A DNA stretch of 64,000 bases from Aestuariibacter sp. A3R04 (lineage in GTDB: Bacteria; Pseudomonadota; Gammaproteobacteria; Enterobacterales; Alteromonadaceae): NCBI RefSeq assembly GCF_018860805.1, contig NZ_JAHKQR010000011.1, forward strand, positions 409,647-473,646, written 5' to 3'. Numbering within the stretch: position 1 is the first letter of the stretch; every line of letters begins with the position of its first letter. The notes below the pieces were generated by a model. That model saw only the letters and a list, made by a program, of their open reading frames with translations. It ran no database searches and had not been told where the DNA came from. Shown piece by piece: positions 44,704-53,515 of the stretch. A program made the translations under genes and the position numbers.

Positions 44704-47454
44704 TTAGGAATTGAAGTAACGGGTAGACCGCTTAAAGTGTGACAAGTCTGTAAGATGACGGTTTTCAGTGACGTTTATGGCATCGAACTTACCCGGCGAA
44801 AACAGTACGAGTTCGCCAAACGCATTGCGTTTTGCTATCGCGCTGGCATAGGCCTGGATTTCGTCGAAGGAAATGCGGCTGATTTTATCTGCCAGTTTTT
44901 CGTTCCAGTTTATATCGTTGTTTTTACTACCAAGGGCAAGCCACAAGCGTTGTGACTTCATAGACATCGATAAATCTCTTTCTTCCAATTGCTTCAAAAG
45001 ATTTTTCTGAATAGTAGACCAGTAAAAACGGTAAAAATCGATTTCATCGAGCTGTTCAAAAAGGAATTCAGTGATCTCCCTTAGTAACACTTCCGGACCG
45101 TGGGAAGGGCTTTGAATATAGAAAGCCATGCCTGGATGCTGATTATGGGGTACGTAACCTGTGCCAACCACATACCCGAGTTGCTTTTCCGTTCTCAGAA
45201 CATTAAAAAAAGGTGCGGCAATCATTTGTTCCAGTACCATGCACATCGCCGTGTCTTCCATTCCCGCGCTTGGAGCCTGTAAATAAAGCACGACTGCTGC
45301 GTCATCGTGGTCACAGGCCACGAAATGATAAAGAGCCTGACCTACAGGAAGTTGTGACACGGCTCTGGACAATGGCGCTCCTGTTGCGCCGCTACATTGT
45401 TTTTTCAATGTTTGCGCGAAAACACGAGCCTCTTCGGCGGACCAATTCCCGTGCATAAAACTGTCCACATAGTAGGCAGTTAACGCATGTTTTTGATATG
45501 TCTGCATTTGTTCGAATGTGCAGTCTTCCACCGCTTTAAGTAGCTCAACTGGCGCTTGGGTATTGCGCTGAACAATCACGCTTAAGCGTGAGAACAAACG
45601 GTTTGTGGGCTTGTTCATCAAAGTATTTTTGAGGCTTTGAACCTGGCTGGCTTTAATGCGAGCGAACTGTTGTGTATCAACCTGAAAGTGATGCACAGTT
45701 TCCAATAGCTGTAGCGCCAAGGTTGTCTGATTATTTGAAAAGCCCCGAGTGTGCAGGGTAAAACCTGCTTGATGGCCATAAAGACGATAGTGTAGTCCGG
45801 CAATTTCGGCGCGGTAATATTTAGCCTGTAAGTGGTCGTTCAAAGCCGACAACCACAAGCGCTTTGCGGCTACGGATGTAAGGTCTTCTGTGAATGCTGC
45901 GCAGTCGAAGGAAATAAATATATCGCCTTTAGGTGAATGGAATTGACTGTCCTGAGCGAACCAGAAGCTTATGTGCGGCTCGTGTAGCAACCGCACAGGA
46001 GTGATAAAATCATCTTCAGCGGGAATTACGTGATATTCTTCGCCCAAATAGGGGTTAGGAGGCGGCAATTGCAAACTTGGAATCACGGGGGGGGTACTGA
46101 GTCTGGTTAGTACATCAGCGTCAATTTTTCGCATGCGGTACTCAGCGTCATAGTGGGCGCATACCCGATCCGTCGCCAGTCCTTGGGCAATCACTTTCAC
46201 CCGCATGTTATGTGGTGTGAAGTAACTAAACGCTTCTTCGAGTATGATTTTGTCGTAGTTGTCGATTGTAGAACGTAATTGTTTGATATTATCGGCACTG
46301 TAAAGAAACAGGTGCTGAGCATAATCGCATACGGCAATTTGTAACTTCGGGGTGTCTTCGTATTGATAGGCCAGGGCACTTAAGTGCGCTTTTTCCCGAT
46401 AACGCCATTTTTCGTTTAGTGCAACCTGCATTAATGACAGATAGGCGAAAAGGGCCTCCAATAGCTCATATTTGTGTTTTAGGCCTTCTTCGGTAAGCTG
46501 AAAGCTCACGTTGAAGTCTTTAAAGCTGTCGCCCTCGATACCGCTACCAGCGATGAGGTTAGTTACCCAGTTTTTTCCTTTCAGATAGGCTAACAGGCTA
46601 CCTTCCCCTTCATCACCTAATAAGTGACTAAAATAATTCAGTGGTTTTGTCTGTACATCATTGTGCAAACCCGGCAGGGCAAAAGTGACTATCATGCGGC
46701 GAGCAGCCTGCAGTGGCACAATATTAATTTCAACCCCAAGCTGGTTCCGGGTGTAAAGAGGAGGCCATGACGCAGAAGCAGGTTCACCCGGTTTCAAACT
46801 GGCAAAGCTTTGAGCAACTAATGCCTTAACCGCATCCGGTTTATGAGTAAAAATGGCCAGACACATATTATTGGCAACGTAATATTGTTCGTGAAAACGA
46901 TGCAGGGCTGCGTGTAGCTCAGATGGTGGCATGCCCCGAAATATTTCGGCGCTTCCAACTGAAAACTGACTAAAAGGGTGTGCTTGGTTTGCCGTTTCTT
47001 TGTGGATTTGATACAAGCGCCTGAGATCGTCCTTGCGCTTGAATTGAAATTCTGCGTCTATCGCGTGAATTTCTCTATCCATGGCTTCGTGGTATAACAA
47101 CGGCGTGCGCATCATATCGGCAAACAGCGGCAATATGCGCTTTATTTCTTGAGTGTCGCAGTGGAAATGGTAATTCGCATATTCTGTGCCCGTCCACGCA
47201 TTAATCGTGCCTCCGGCACTGTCTATAAGGTCATTTATCGCATTGGCTTTTGGCAAGTGACGACTACCTAAAAACATCATGTGCTCAAGTAGATGAGAGA
47301 GGCCTTGACAATGTGCAGGATCATAAAAGTGCCCAGCTTTCACTGCCATGGATACATAAGTGGCCGTTGAAACAGATTGCGGACATATCATGACACGAAG
47401 GCCATTTTTCAAGGTAAAGAACTCTGCGGATTCAGGGGTAAATGATGCTATCAA
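44704..47454 (-). CDS. M16 family zinc peptidase, pitrilysin/insulinase-like
   Basis: 916 residues. The inverted zinc motif HxxEH is present as GLSHLLEHMMFLGS near residue 51, with the downstream acidic region MDREIHAIDAEFQFKRKDD containing the third ligand. Four M16 half-domains can be traced. The mid-section VVGTGYVPHNQHPGMAFYIQ is the substrate-binding segment of inactive domain repeats. No signal peptide is evident, unlike E. coli protease III (PtrA), so it may be cytoplasmic. It cleaves oligopeptides. A C8 tract occurs in its coding strand (46087-46094 as G on plus). It lies between the GGDEF/EAL gene and divergent sixA. Confidence 0.93.
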   Translation of the reverse strand: MIASFTPESAEFFTLKNGLRVMICPQSVSTATYVSMAVKAGHFYDPAHCQGLSHLLEHMMFLGSRHLPKANAINDLIDSAGGTINAWTGTEYANYHFHCDTQEIKRILPLFADMMRTPLLYHEAMDREIHAIDAEFQFKRKDDLRRLYQIHKETANQAHPFSQFSVGSAEIFRGMPPSELHAALHRFHEQYYVANNMCLAIFTHKPDAVKALVAQSFASLKPGEPASASWPPLYTRNQLGVEINIVPLQAARRMIVTFALPGLHNDVQTKPLNYFSHLLGDEGEGSLLAYLKGKNWVTNLIAGSGIEGDSFKDFNVSFQLTEEGLKHKYELLEALFAYLSLMQVALNEKWRYREKAHLSALAYQYEDTPKLQIAVCDYAQHLFLYSADNIKQLRSTIDNYDKIILEEAFSYFTPHNMRVKVIAQGLATDRVCAHYDAEYRMRKIDADVLTRLSTPPVIPSLQLPPPNPYLGEEYHVIPAEDDFITPVRLLHEPHISFWFAQDSQFHSPKGDIFISFDCAAFTEDLTSVAAKRLWLSALNDHLQAKYYRAEIAGLHYRLYGHQAGFTLHTRGFSNNQTTLALQLLETVHHFQVDTQQFARIKASQVQSLKNTLMNKPTNRLFSRLSVIVQRNTQAPVELLKAVEDCTFEQMQTYQKHALTAYYVDSFMHGNWSAEEARVFAQTLKKQCSGATGAPLSRAVSQLPVGQALYHFVACDHDDAAVVLYLQAPSAGMEDTAMCMVLEQMIAAPFFNVLRTEKQLGYVVGTGYVPHNQHPGMAFYIQSPSHGPEVLLREITEFLFEQLDEIDFYRFYWSTIQKNLLKQLEERDLSMSMKSQRLWLALGSKNNDINWNEKLADKISRISFDEIQAYASAIAKRNAFGELVLFSPGKFDAINVTENRHLTDLSHFKRSTRYFNS

Positions 47455-47625
47455 AATGCTCTCTTTTAATTTGTGTTACTGCATTTTATCGCGAGAAACG
47501 AAAACATCATGTTTCCCAGGTTAAGTATTTAGTCTAAAACACTAAAGTCTTACCTATAAAGACTAGGCGAGTCTTATCGGGTCTGCTATTGTTTGCCAGA
47601 AGTCGTTTATCATATTCATTAACTT

Positions 47626-48141
47626 ATGCTACGTCAAAATTCCAGCGATGACTTTTTGCTGATTGTTATGCGCCACGGTGAAGCTGAATCGCTTCGCATA
47701 GACGATAAAAGCCGGCAGCTAACGGCCTCTGGCAGACGTCAGGTAGCGCAGGCGGCGCAGTGGTTAGTAGAAAATTATTGTCCCGAGGCGAGGGTTGACC
47801 TGGCCCTTGTCAGCCCATATCGCAGGGCGCGTCAAACTTTTGACCTGGTGAATCTCGATGTTAGTGTTGGCAAAGCACTGGAGTGTGATGACATTGTGCC
47901 GGAGGGTAACCCTCAGATTGCCCACGACTATCTCGACACCCTACTCAGTGCGGCGCAGGGAAAAGTAAAACCCGTAAAAAGTGTACTGCTGGTAAGCCAT
48001 ATGCCCTTTGTCAGCTATTTCCTCGATGAAATCAGTACGGTAAAAACAAACAGTTTGTTTGCTACAGCATCAATGGCGATTGTGGAATACCGCTTGAATA
48101 GTCACAATGGCCAACTTCTCAGCCACTATCAGGGCGATTGA
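47626..48141 (+). CDS. sixA: Phosphohistidine phosphatase SixA
   Basis: 171 residues. The histidine phosphatase signature is LLIVMRHGEAESLR with the catalytic His at residue 17, plus SPYRRARQTFDLV and VLLVSHMPFVSYFLDEI carrying the second catalytic His. SixA removes phosphate from histidines of phosphotransfer domains. In E. coli it neighbours fadJ-fadI; here it is on the same strand 8 kb away with a sensor and a peptidase gene in between. It is divergent from the M16 peptidase gene. Confidence 0.93.
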   Translation: MLRQNSSDDFLLIVMRHGEAESLRIDDKSRQLTASGRRQVAQAAQWLVENYCPEARVDLALVSPYRRARQTFDLVNLDVSVGKALECDDIVPEGNPQIAHDYLDTLLSAAQGKVKPVKSVLLVSHMPFVSYFLDEISTVKTNSLFATASMAIVEYRLNSHNGQLLSHYQGD

Positions 48142-48242
48142 TCTGTGCTTACAAAAACCGCAAAAAAACACTTTAGATTCTCCACGGGTGACCGATAAAG
48201 AGGGTAGTGAGAGTGTAACCGGCTGCGTGAGGCAGTAACCCC

Positions 48243-48428
48243 ATGGCAACAAAATCAATTCCGGATTTGCTTCGGCGATCGCTGGAAAGTCATATAGCTG
48301 AAGCCGACTTGCGGGACGATGAAGAATTAAAAGACATCATGAATAAGTTGTCTTTACTATCGTCGAAAGTTGCTGCCGCAAAAGCACAAGTGCTCGCAAA
48401 GCGGGCCCGGGAAAAAGACAAGCTTTAA
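48243..48428 (+). CDS. Small hypothetical helical protein
   Basis: 61 residues, strongly charged and predicted all-helical (LLRRSLESHIAEADLRDDEE; VAAAKAQVLAKRAREKDKL). No membrane segment or known domain. The ATG at 48243 has GAGG about 16 bases before it, a weak site. It follows sixA by 101 bases in the same direction and its stop overlaps the stop of the convergent CNNM transporter gene by four bases. Real but uncertain. Confidence 0.5.
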   Translation: MATKSIPDLLRRSLESHIAEADLRDDEELKDIMNKLSLLSSKVAAAKAQVLAKRAREKDKL

Positions 48429-49720
48429 AGATCAGGCAAGCCGTCGTTCTGAGCGAGGTAATATTCCGGCAACACTCTCACTGTTTTTATCATGTTGTCT
48501 TTAATGTCGACGATTTCCATGGGATAACCGGCCAGTCTCACGCTCACCTGGTGTTCTGGAATTTCTTCTAAATACTCTAAAATCAAACCGTTTAGGGTTT
48601 TTGGGCCGTCCAGAGGCAGATGCCAGCCCATTTCCTTATTTAAATCCCGCACGTTTGCACTGCCGTCCACTAAAACACTGCCATCTTGCTGCATGTTTGC
48701 TTCTTTGCTGTGATCCGGCACCATGGATGTTGTGAAATCGCCGATGATTTCCTCAAGAATGTCCTCTAATGTTACCAGGCCCATAATGTCGCCGTATTCG
48801 TCTACCACCAAAGCAATACGCTCTTTTTCGGCCTGAAACTTATACATTAGCGTGTGTAGAGGAGTAGATTCCGGCGTGAAGTAAATCTCCCTTACAGCAC
48901 GGAGCAGACTGGATTTGGTGAATTGATCTTTAGACAGCAGCCTGAGTGCGTCCCTGACGTGAACAAACCCTACTGCATCGTCTATACTGTCGCGGTAAAG
49001 CAATACCCGGGTATGTTGTGAATGGGTAAGTTGCTTTTGAATTTTTTTCCAATCGTCATTGATATCAATGGCCACGATTTCCGCTCTTGGAACCATGATA
49101 TCTTCTGCAGTAACACTTTCGAGGTCCAGAATGCTTACCAGCATATCCTGGTGTTTTTTCGGGATCATGGTGCCCGCTTCATAAACCACTGTTCGCAATT
49201 CTTCGCGGCTTAGTGAGTCATCGTTGCCGTTTAACGGGTTGATGCGCAGGAGAAACAAAATGCCATTGGTGATGCTGTTGATAAGCGCTACAAACGGATA
49301 CAGAACAAATAGCAGAGGCAGTAATATTAGCGAGCTGGGAAAAGCAATTTTTTCAGGGTAAAGCGCAGCCAGTGTTTTCGGCGTTACTTCTGCGAATATC
49401 AGTAACACGAGGGTCAGACCAAAGGTGGTCGCGAAAAAGCCCCAGTAATCGCCAAATAAACGGGTACAAATGATAGTTGCGATAGAGGAAGCCGCAATAT
49501 TGACCAGGTTATTCCCGATAAGGATAAGCCCGATGAGACGGTCAGGTCTTTCGAGTAATTTCTGGACGCGATTGGCTGCGCGATTGCCCTCATTCTGAAG
49601 GTGTTTTAAGCGATAGCGGTTAATCGACATCATGCCTGTTTCTGAGCTGGAGAAATAGGCAGATAAGAAAATCAGTACGCCTAATGCAATAAATAACGTA
49701 CTCGTTGATATGTCGTCCAA
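48425..49720 (-). CDS. yfjD: CNNM/CorC family transporter-like protein, YfjD type
   Basis: 431 residues. The N-terminal DUF21 (CNNM) membrane domain (residues 1-190) has SAYFSSSETGMMSINRYRLK and IGLILIGNNLVNIAASSIAT. Two CBS domains follow (MVPRAEIVAIDINDDWKKI; RIALVVDEYGDIMGLVTLED). The C-terminal CorC_HlyC domain ends near VRVLPEYY. It is thought to take part in magnesium or cobalt export or protection. Gene order yfjD-ypjD-ffh is conserved with E. coli, which supports orthology. Confidence 0.93.
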   Translation of the reverse strand: MDDISTSTLFIALGVLIFLSAYFSSSETGMMSINRYRLKHLQNEGNRAANRVQKLLERPDRLIGLILIGNNLVNIAASSIATIICTRLFGDYWGFFATTFGLTLVLLIFAEVTPKTLAALYPEKIAFPSSLILLPLLFVLYPFVALINSITNGILFLLRINPLNGNDDSLSREELRTVVYEAGTMIPKKHQDMLVSILDLESVTAEDIMVPRAEIVAIDINDDWKKIQKQLTHSQHTRVLLYRDSIDDAVGFVHVRDALRLLSKDQFTKSSLLRAVREIYFTPESTPLHTLMYKFQAEKERIALVVDEYGDIMGLVTLEDILEEIIGDFTTSMVPDHSKEANMQQDGSVLVDGSANVRDLNKEMGWHLPLDGPKTLNGLILEYLEEIPEHQVSVRLAGYPMEIVDIKDNMIKTVRVLPEYYLAQNDGLPDL

Positions 49721-49846
49721 AAAATGGGTTCCTTTACCTTGGTGGACTTCCCAATTTAGTTATTCGCAGCCCGTGTTTCAAGGGGAAGTTTGTGAATCTT
49801 TGATTTAATGAGCAAATTTGTCGTACTTAAGCGCTATATTGTGCAG

Positions 49847-50638
49847 TTAAAGCAAAACTTCCCGCACGAATCTGCTTCCGAAATACGCCAGTGTCAACAA
49901 CAACAACCCTGCTACTGTGAGCAGGATAACCGTTTTGCCTCGCCATCCCCATGTATATTGGCCCGCTAACAACACCAGGTAGACGCCCAAAGCGATGAGT
50001 GACAATACCGTTTTGTGCGCATATTCTGCGCTGAACATATCAGTGAGGAAAACAAAACCACTGAATAGGGACATCACTAGTAGTGCAACGCCCACCACCA
50101 GCAGTTTAAACAGCATGCCTTCAACCAACATAAGCGGTGGCAGGGGGGAGTGTAGTAAGGACGCGCCTTTTTGTTTTAGTTTGTAAGTAATAAATGACAT
50201 CTGCAGCGCGTAGAGAAAAGCAATGACTAGGGTGCCATATGCAAACAAAGACAAGGTAATATGGATCACCAGGCCAGGTTGCATTTCGATGTGCATGATA
50301 TGGCTTGCAGGCAGTGTGCCGGCAGCGAGAATAGTCATGGCCGAAAAGCCAAAGACTACGGGCAGAAGCACTGTGTTGGGCAGAACCGACGCACTGATCA
50401 ACATTGATACGGTAATTAGCCAGGAGACCAGCGACAGCACATTAGTAATACTCATATTCTGGCCGGGGGCCAGCACGATTACCTGAGACAGATAGAATAT
50501 GTGTGCTACCGCACCGGCTATCGCCAAAGCAAAAGCCAGTTTTTTGTTACTTATTTGATGGTTAACCATCTTACCCACGAGGAGTATTGCTGAAGCTAAA
50601 TAGAATATTATGCCAATGGTGGCAAATAAGGTGGTCAT
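49847..50638 (-). CDS. ypjD: Cytochrome c assembly-family membrane protein YpjD
   Basis: 263 residues with about eight hydrophobic segments (FATIGIIFYLASAILLVGKM; MVEGMLFKLLVVGVALLVMS; ILLTVAGLLLLTLAYFGSRF). It resembles the CcmC/CcsA-type family but lacks the WWD haem-binding signature, as YpjD does. It is an integral inner-membrane protein linked to the yfjD gene downstream. Divergent from ffh with 293 bases between starts. Exact function is unsettled. Confidence 0.88.
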   Translation of the reverse strand: MTTLFATIGIIFYLASAILLVGKMVNHQISNKKLAFALAIAGAVAHIFYLSQVIVLAPGQNMSITNVLSLVSWLITVSMLISASVLPNTVLLPVVFGFSAMTILAAGTLPASHIMHIEMQPGLVIHITLSLFAYGTLVIAFLYALQMSFITYKLKQKGASLLHSPLPPLMLVEGMLFKLLVVGVALLVMSLFSGFVFLTDMFSAEYAHKTVLSLIALGVYLVLLAGQYTWGWRGKTVILLTVAGLLLLTLAYFGSRFVREVLL

Positions 50639-50862
50639 CCTGATTCCTGTGTCAATTTCTGGCGTTGATTTGCATGCAGCTAAACGTCTCGCTACTGGCT
50701 GTCTGAGATTACTTGTTCTTTACCAACAACAGACAGTTGCGTTAATAGGAACTGTTTTCATTTATGAGCCTGTATTGTTACTGCAAGTTCAACAAAAATT
50801 CAACCAGAACCATTGTTTTTGCGTTGTTTGATAGAATATATCGTCAATACACCCAAACAAGG

Positions 50863-50891
50863 TTCGTTGTAGTACGCTTTTTCGCTATAAT
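50863..50891 (+). promoter_or_regulatory. Candidate ffh promoter
   Basis: A perfect -10 TATAAT (50886-50891) stands 17 bases after a weak -35 TTCGTT (50863-50868), and about 40 bases before the ffh start codon. Confidence 0.5.
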
Positions 50892-50931
50892 AACCGACAA
50901 TTGAAAATGAAGAATACAGAAGCCACTTGAT

Positions 50932-52317
50932 ATGTTTGAGAATTTATCCGAACGCCTTGGCCAGACACTGCGAAACGTCAGTGGGCGGGGCAGACTCACC
51001 GAAGACAACATCAAAGAAACGCTGCGGGAAGTGCGTATGGCACTACTGGAGGCAGACGTTGCCTTACCCGTAGTAAAAACATTTGTTGCTCAGGTAAAAG
51101 AGCGTGCCGTGGGCACAGAAGTGACCAAGGCGCTAAAACCAGGTCAGGTATTCATCAAAATTGTCCAGTCAGAACTGGAATCTGTCATGGGGGAGGCCAA
51201 CGAAAAGCTGAATTTGTCTGCCCAACCACCTGCCGTTGTACTTATGGCGGGTCTTCAGGGGGCAGGTAAAACGACCAGCGTGGGTAAGTTGGCGAAATAC
51301 CTCACGGAGCGCGAAAAGAAAAAAGTGCTGGTGGTCAGTGCGGATATTTATCGTCCGGCAGCTATCAAGCAGTTGGAAACCTTGGCGCAAGAGGTTGGAG
51401 TTGGTTTTCATCCCTCGTCTGTCGAACAAAAACCCATAGACATTGTGAACGGCGCAATCGATGCTGCAAAGAAACAGTTCTACGATGTACTTTTGGTCGA
51501 TACTGCGGGTCGTTTGCATGTCGACACGGATATGATGGACGAAATAAAAGCGTTGCACGGTGCCGTGAAACCAGTGGAAACACTATTCGTGGTAGATGCC
51601 ATGACAGGTCAGGACGCGGCGAATACGGCCAAGGCTTTTAATGACGCGCTCCCTCTGACTGGGGTTATTCTCACTAAAGCCGATGGCGATGCCCGTGGTG
51701 GGGCGGCCTTGTCGGTCCGAGAGATCACCGGCAAACCGATTAAATTCATCGGTATGGGTGAAAAAGTGGATGCCCTCGAACCATTTCATCCCGAGCGCAT
51801 TGCATCGCGTATCCTGGGAATGGGGGACGTGCTTAGTCTTATCGAAGAAGTCGAAAGAAAAGTCGATAAGGACAAGGCGCAAAAACTGGCCAAGAAAGTC
51901 CAGAAAGGGAAAGGCTTTGACTTACAAGATTTCAAAGAACAGTTAGAGCAAATGCGCAATATGGGTGGCATGATGGGGCTGATGGATAAGTTGCCTGGCA
52001 TGGGAGGCATGGCGGATAAAATTAAAGATCAGGCAAACGAAAAACAGTTTACGCAAATGGAAGCCATTATCAATTCTATGACGCCGGGCGAACGCGCACG
52101 CCCGGATATTATAAAAGGTTCGCGCAAACGTCGCATCGCGGCTGGTTCCGGCACTCAGATTCAGGACGTAAACCGTCTGTTGAAACAGTTTACGCAAATG
52201 CAGAAAATGATGAAAAAAATGTCCGGTGGTGGCATGAAGAAAATGATGCGCCAAATGAAGGGCATGATGCCCCCTGGTGGTATGGGCGGTGGCGGTGGAA
52301 TGTTCCCTCCCAGATAA
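50932..52317 (+). CDS. ffh: Signal recognition particle protein Ffh
   Basis: 461 residues. GTPase subunit of the signal recognition particle that delivers membrane proteins to FtsY and the Sec translocon, with the 4.5S RNA. N domain MFENLSERLGQTLRNVSGRG; G domain with VVLMAGLQGAGKTTSVGKLA, VLVVSADIYRPAAIKQLE, LLVDTAGRLHVDTDMMDE and LTKADGDARGGAALSV. Methionine-rich M domain at 330-461 with the RNA-binding helices (GERARPDIIKGSRKRRIAAG) and a glycine/methionine-rich end. All typical. Confidence 0.98.
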   Translation: MFENLSERLGQTLRNVSGRGRLTEDNIKETLREVRMALLEADVALPVVKTFVAQVKERAVGTEVTKALKPGQVFIKIVQSELESVMGEANEKLNLSAQPPAVVLMAGLQGAGKTTSVGKLAKYLTEREKKKVLVVSADIYRPAAIKQLETLAQEVGVGFHPSSVEQKPIDIVNGAIDAAKKQFYDVLLVDTAGRLHVDTDMMDEIKALHGAVKPVETLFVVDAMTGQDAANTAKAFNDALPLTGVILTKADGDARGGAALSVREITGKPIKFIGMGEKVDALEPFHPERIASRILGMGDVLSLIEEVERKVDKDKAQKLAKKVQKGKGFDLQDFKEQLEQMRNMGGMMGLMDKLPGMGGMADKIKDQANEKQFTQMEAIINSMTPGERARPDIIKGSRKRRIAAGSGTQIQDVNRLLKQFTQMQKMMKKMSGGGMKKMMRQMKGMMPPGGMGGGGGMFPPR

Positions 52318-52337
52318 TCCAATCGCGAAAGTAAAGG

Positions 52338-52375
52338 ACTCCCTGAGGTGATATCGTCTACCCCGGGGGTTTTTA
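52338..52375 (+). terminator. Terminator of ffh
   Basis: An imperfect stem: ACTCCCTGAGGT pairs with ACCCCGGGGGT across an ATATCGT-containing loop, followed by T5. It starts 20 bases after the ffh stop. Confidence 0.65.
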
Positions 52376-52417
52376 CTATCTGTCGCCGCGATTTTTGGTC
52401 GTGTGACGTATACCTGG

Positions 52418-53176
52418 TTATTCCGTCGGAATAAGGGTTACACTGATGTCACGGGTAATCACATGACATAAATCTTTTGCAATACCAGTATCGTTTAATG
52501 TCACAGTATTATACCCGGGTTTTTCAATGGTAATGTCAAAGTAGCCATCTTGCTCCGGTAGCAAGGATACCGGAGCGCTGGCATCACAATTTTCATCTGT
52601 GGTGACGACTGTCTGGTTATCATCTTTATCTTCCACGGTAATGGTTACACCACATGCAGCAGGTTCATTGTTGTCAAAAATTGACAGAGATATGCCGGGC
52701 ACTTCTACCTCTGCGCATGTCACTTCGTCAGCAGGAATGAGATCATTGACAGTGATAGTGTATTCGTCGTCGGCAATTTGTTTATCGCCATCAACACTTA
52801 TAAAGGTTGGATAACCCAGTTCCGGGTGATAGCTCACGGTCAAACTTTCTGCACGACTTTCTTCAATGGCAATGCGATGGAACAATTCACTGATGGTTTG
52901 TGTATCGTATTCGTCTAACTGCAGCCGTGCTTTCGTTGTCATATTGGCAATGGAAATGATCTCGTTGTTTTCTACCAGTACAAGCCGTGGGTCACTGGTT
53001 TCCTGGGAACAGAAACAGGACAGCTGCGATTCAAATTGATAGTCACTGATTTGCTTATTTTCCCACTTCGCTCGGTTGGCGTTCAGCGCGTCGAGAATGT
53101 CGCTGCTATCACTGTTACATGCTTGTAAAAACGGCAATAAACAAAACGGCAAAAAAAAGGTGCGTTGTTTCAACAT
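52418..53176 (-). CDS. DUF6174-like lipoprotein
   Basis: About 252 residues from ATG 53176, with GAGGT upstream. The signal peptide ends in a lipobox-like LQAC (FFLPFCLLPFLQACNSDSSD). The segment ANRAKWENKQISDYQFESQL followed by SCFC is the characteristic start of DUF6174. Other cysteines near ITVEDKDDNQTVVTTDENC suggest disulfide bonds. It would be a surface or periplasmic lipoprotein of unknown function. Its C-terminal 100 residues resemble a carboxypeptidase-regulatory-like beta-sandwich (VTLNDTGIAKDLCHVITRDI). Monocistronic. Confidence 0.75.
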   Translation of the reverse strand: MLKQRTFFLPFCLLPFLQACNSDSSDILDALNANRAKWENKQISDYQFESQLSCFCSQETSDPRLVLVENNEIISIANMTTKARLQLDEYDTQTISELFHRIAIEESRAESLTVSYHPELGYPTFISVDGDKQIADDEYTITVNDLIPADEVTCAEVEVPGISLSIFDNNEPAACGVTITVEDKDDNQTVVTTDENCDASAPVSLLPEQDGYFDITIEKPGYNTVTLNDTGIAKDLCHVITRDISVTLIPTE

Positions 53177-53270
53177 AATCGTTACCTCAAAATTAAGTGA
53201 GGAGATCATTATTTAACACTGTGAGTTGGTTAACTGTAACTTGTTGTAACTATATTGCTATCTTTTGTGA

Positions 53271-53491
53271 TTGAAAAATGTGCACGTACAACGTCTGCTG
53301 GATATCGAAACTGGGCAACAGGCGCATTTCATAATAAACTGCCGCCTCTTGAATTTTGACGAAACAGATGGTGTTTATTTCACCTGTCCGGAAAAGCGAA
53401 GCCGGTAGCTTGTGATTTTCACCTTCGTATCTGGGAATGCGGTCGGGCAATACATTACTCGAACAAGAACATTGTGCATTTGCCAGACTAA
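53271..53491 (+). pseudogene. Candidate small gene broken by a frameshift
   Basis: Just upstream of the SMC-like operon. Reading from TTG 53271 (or GTG 53280) gives HVQRLLDIETGQQAHFIINC, then RLLNFDETDGVYFTCPEKRSR and a stop at 53406-53408. A different frame then continues from about the A4 run near 53391: KAKPVACDFHLRIWECGRAI, then HYSNKNIVHLPD and a stop at 53489-53491. Both pieces look like ordinary protein, which would fit a single ~72-residue gene with one frameshift. No ribosome site is seen. The rest of 53210-53515 holds the SMC operon leader. An antisense 66-codon frame over the same bases is an alternative. Confidence 0.3.
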
Positions 53492-53515
53492 CGCCGACAC
53501 GACAACAGGATTTTT

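Noticed and set aside
53250..53450. 66-codon minus-strand frame before the SMC operon
   Set aside because: It cannot be excluded but lacks a ribosome site; the plus-strand two-frame reading looks at least as natural, so I reported that instead at low confidence.
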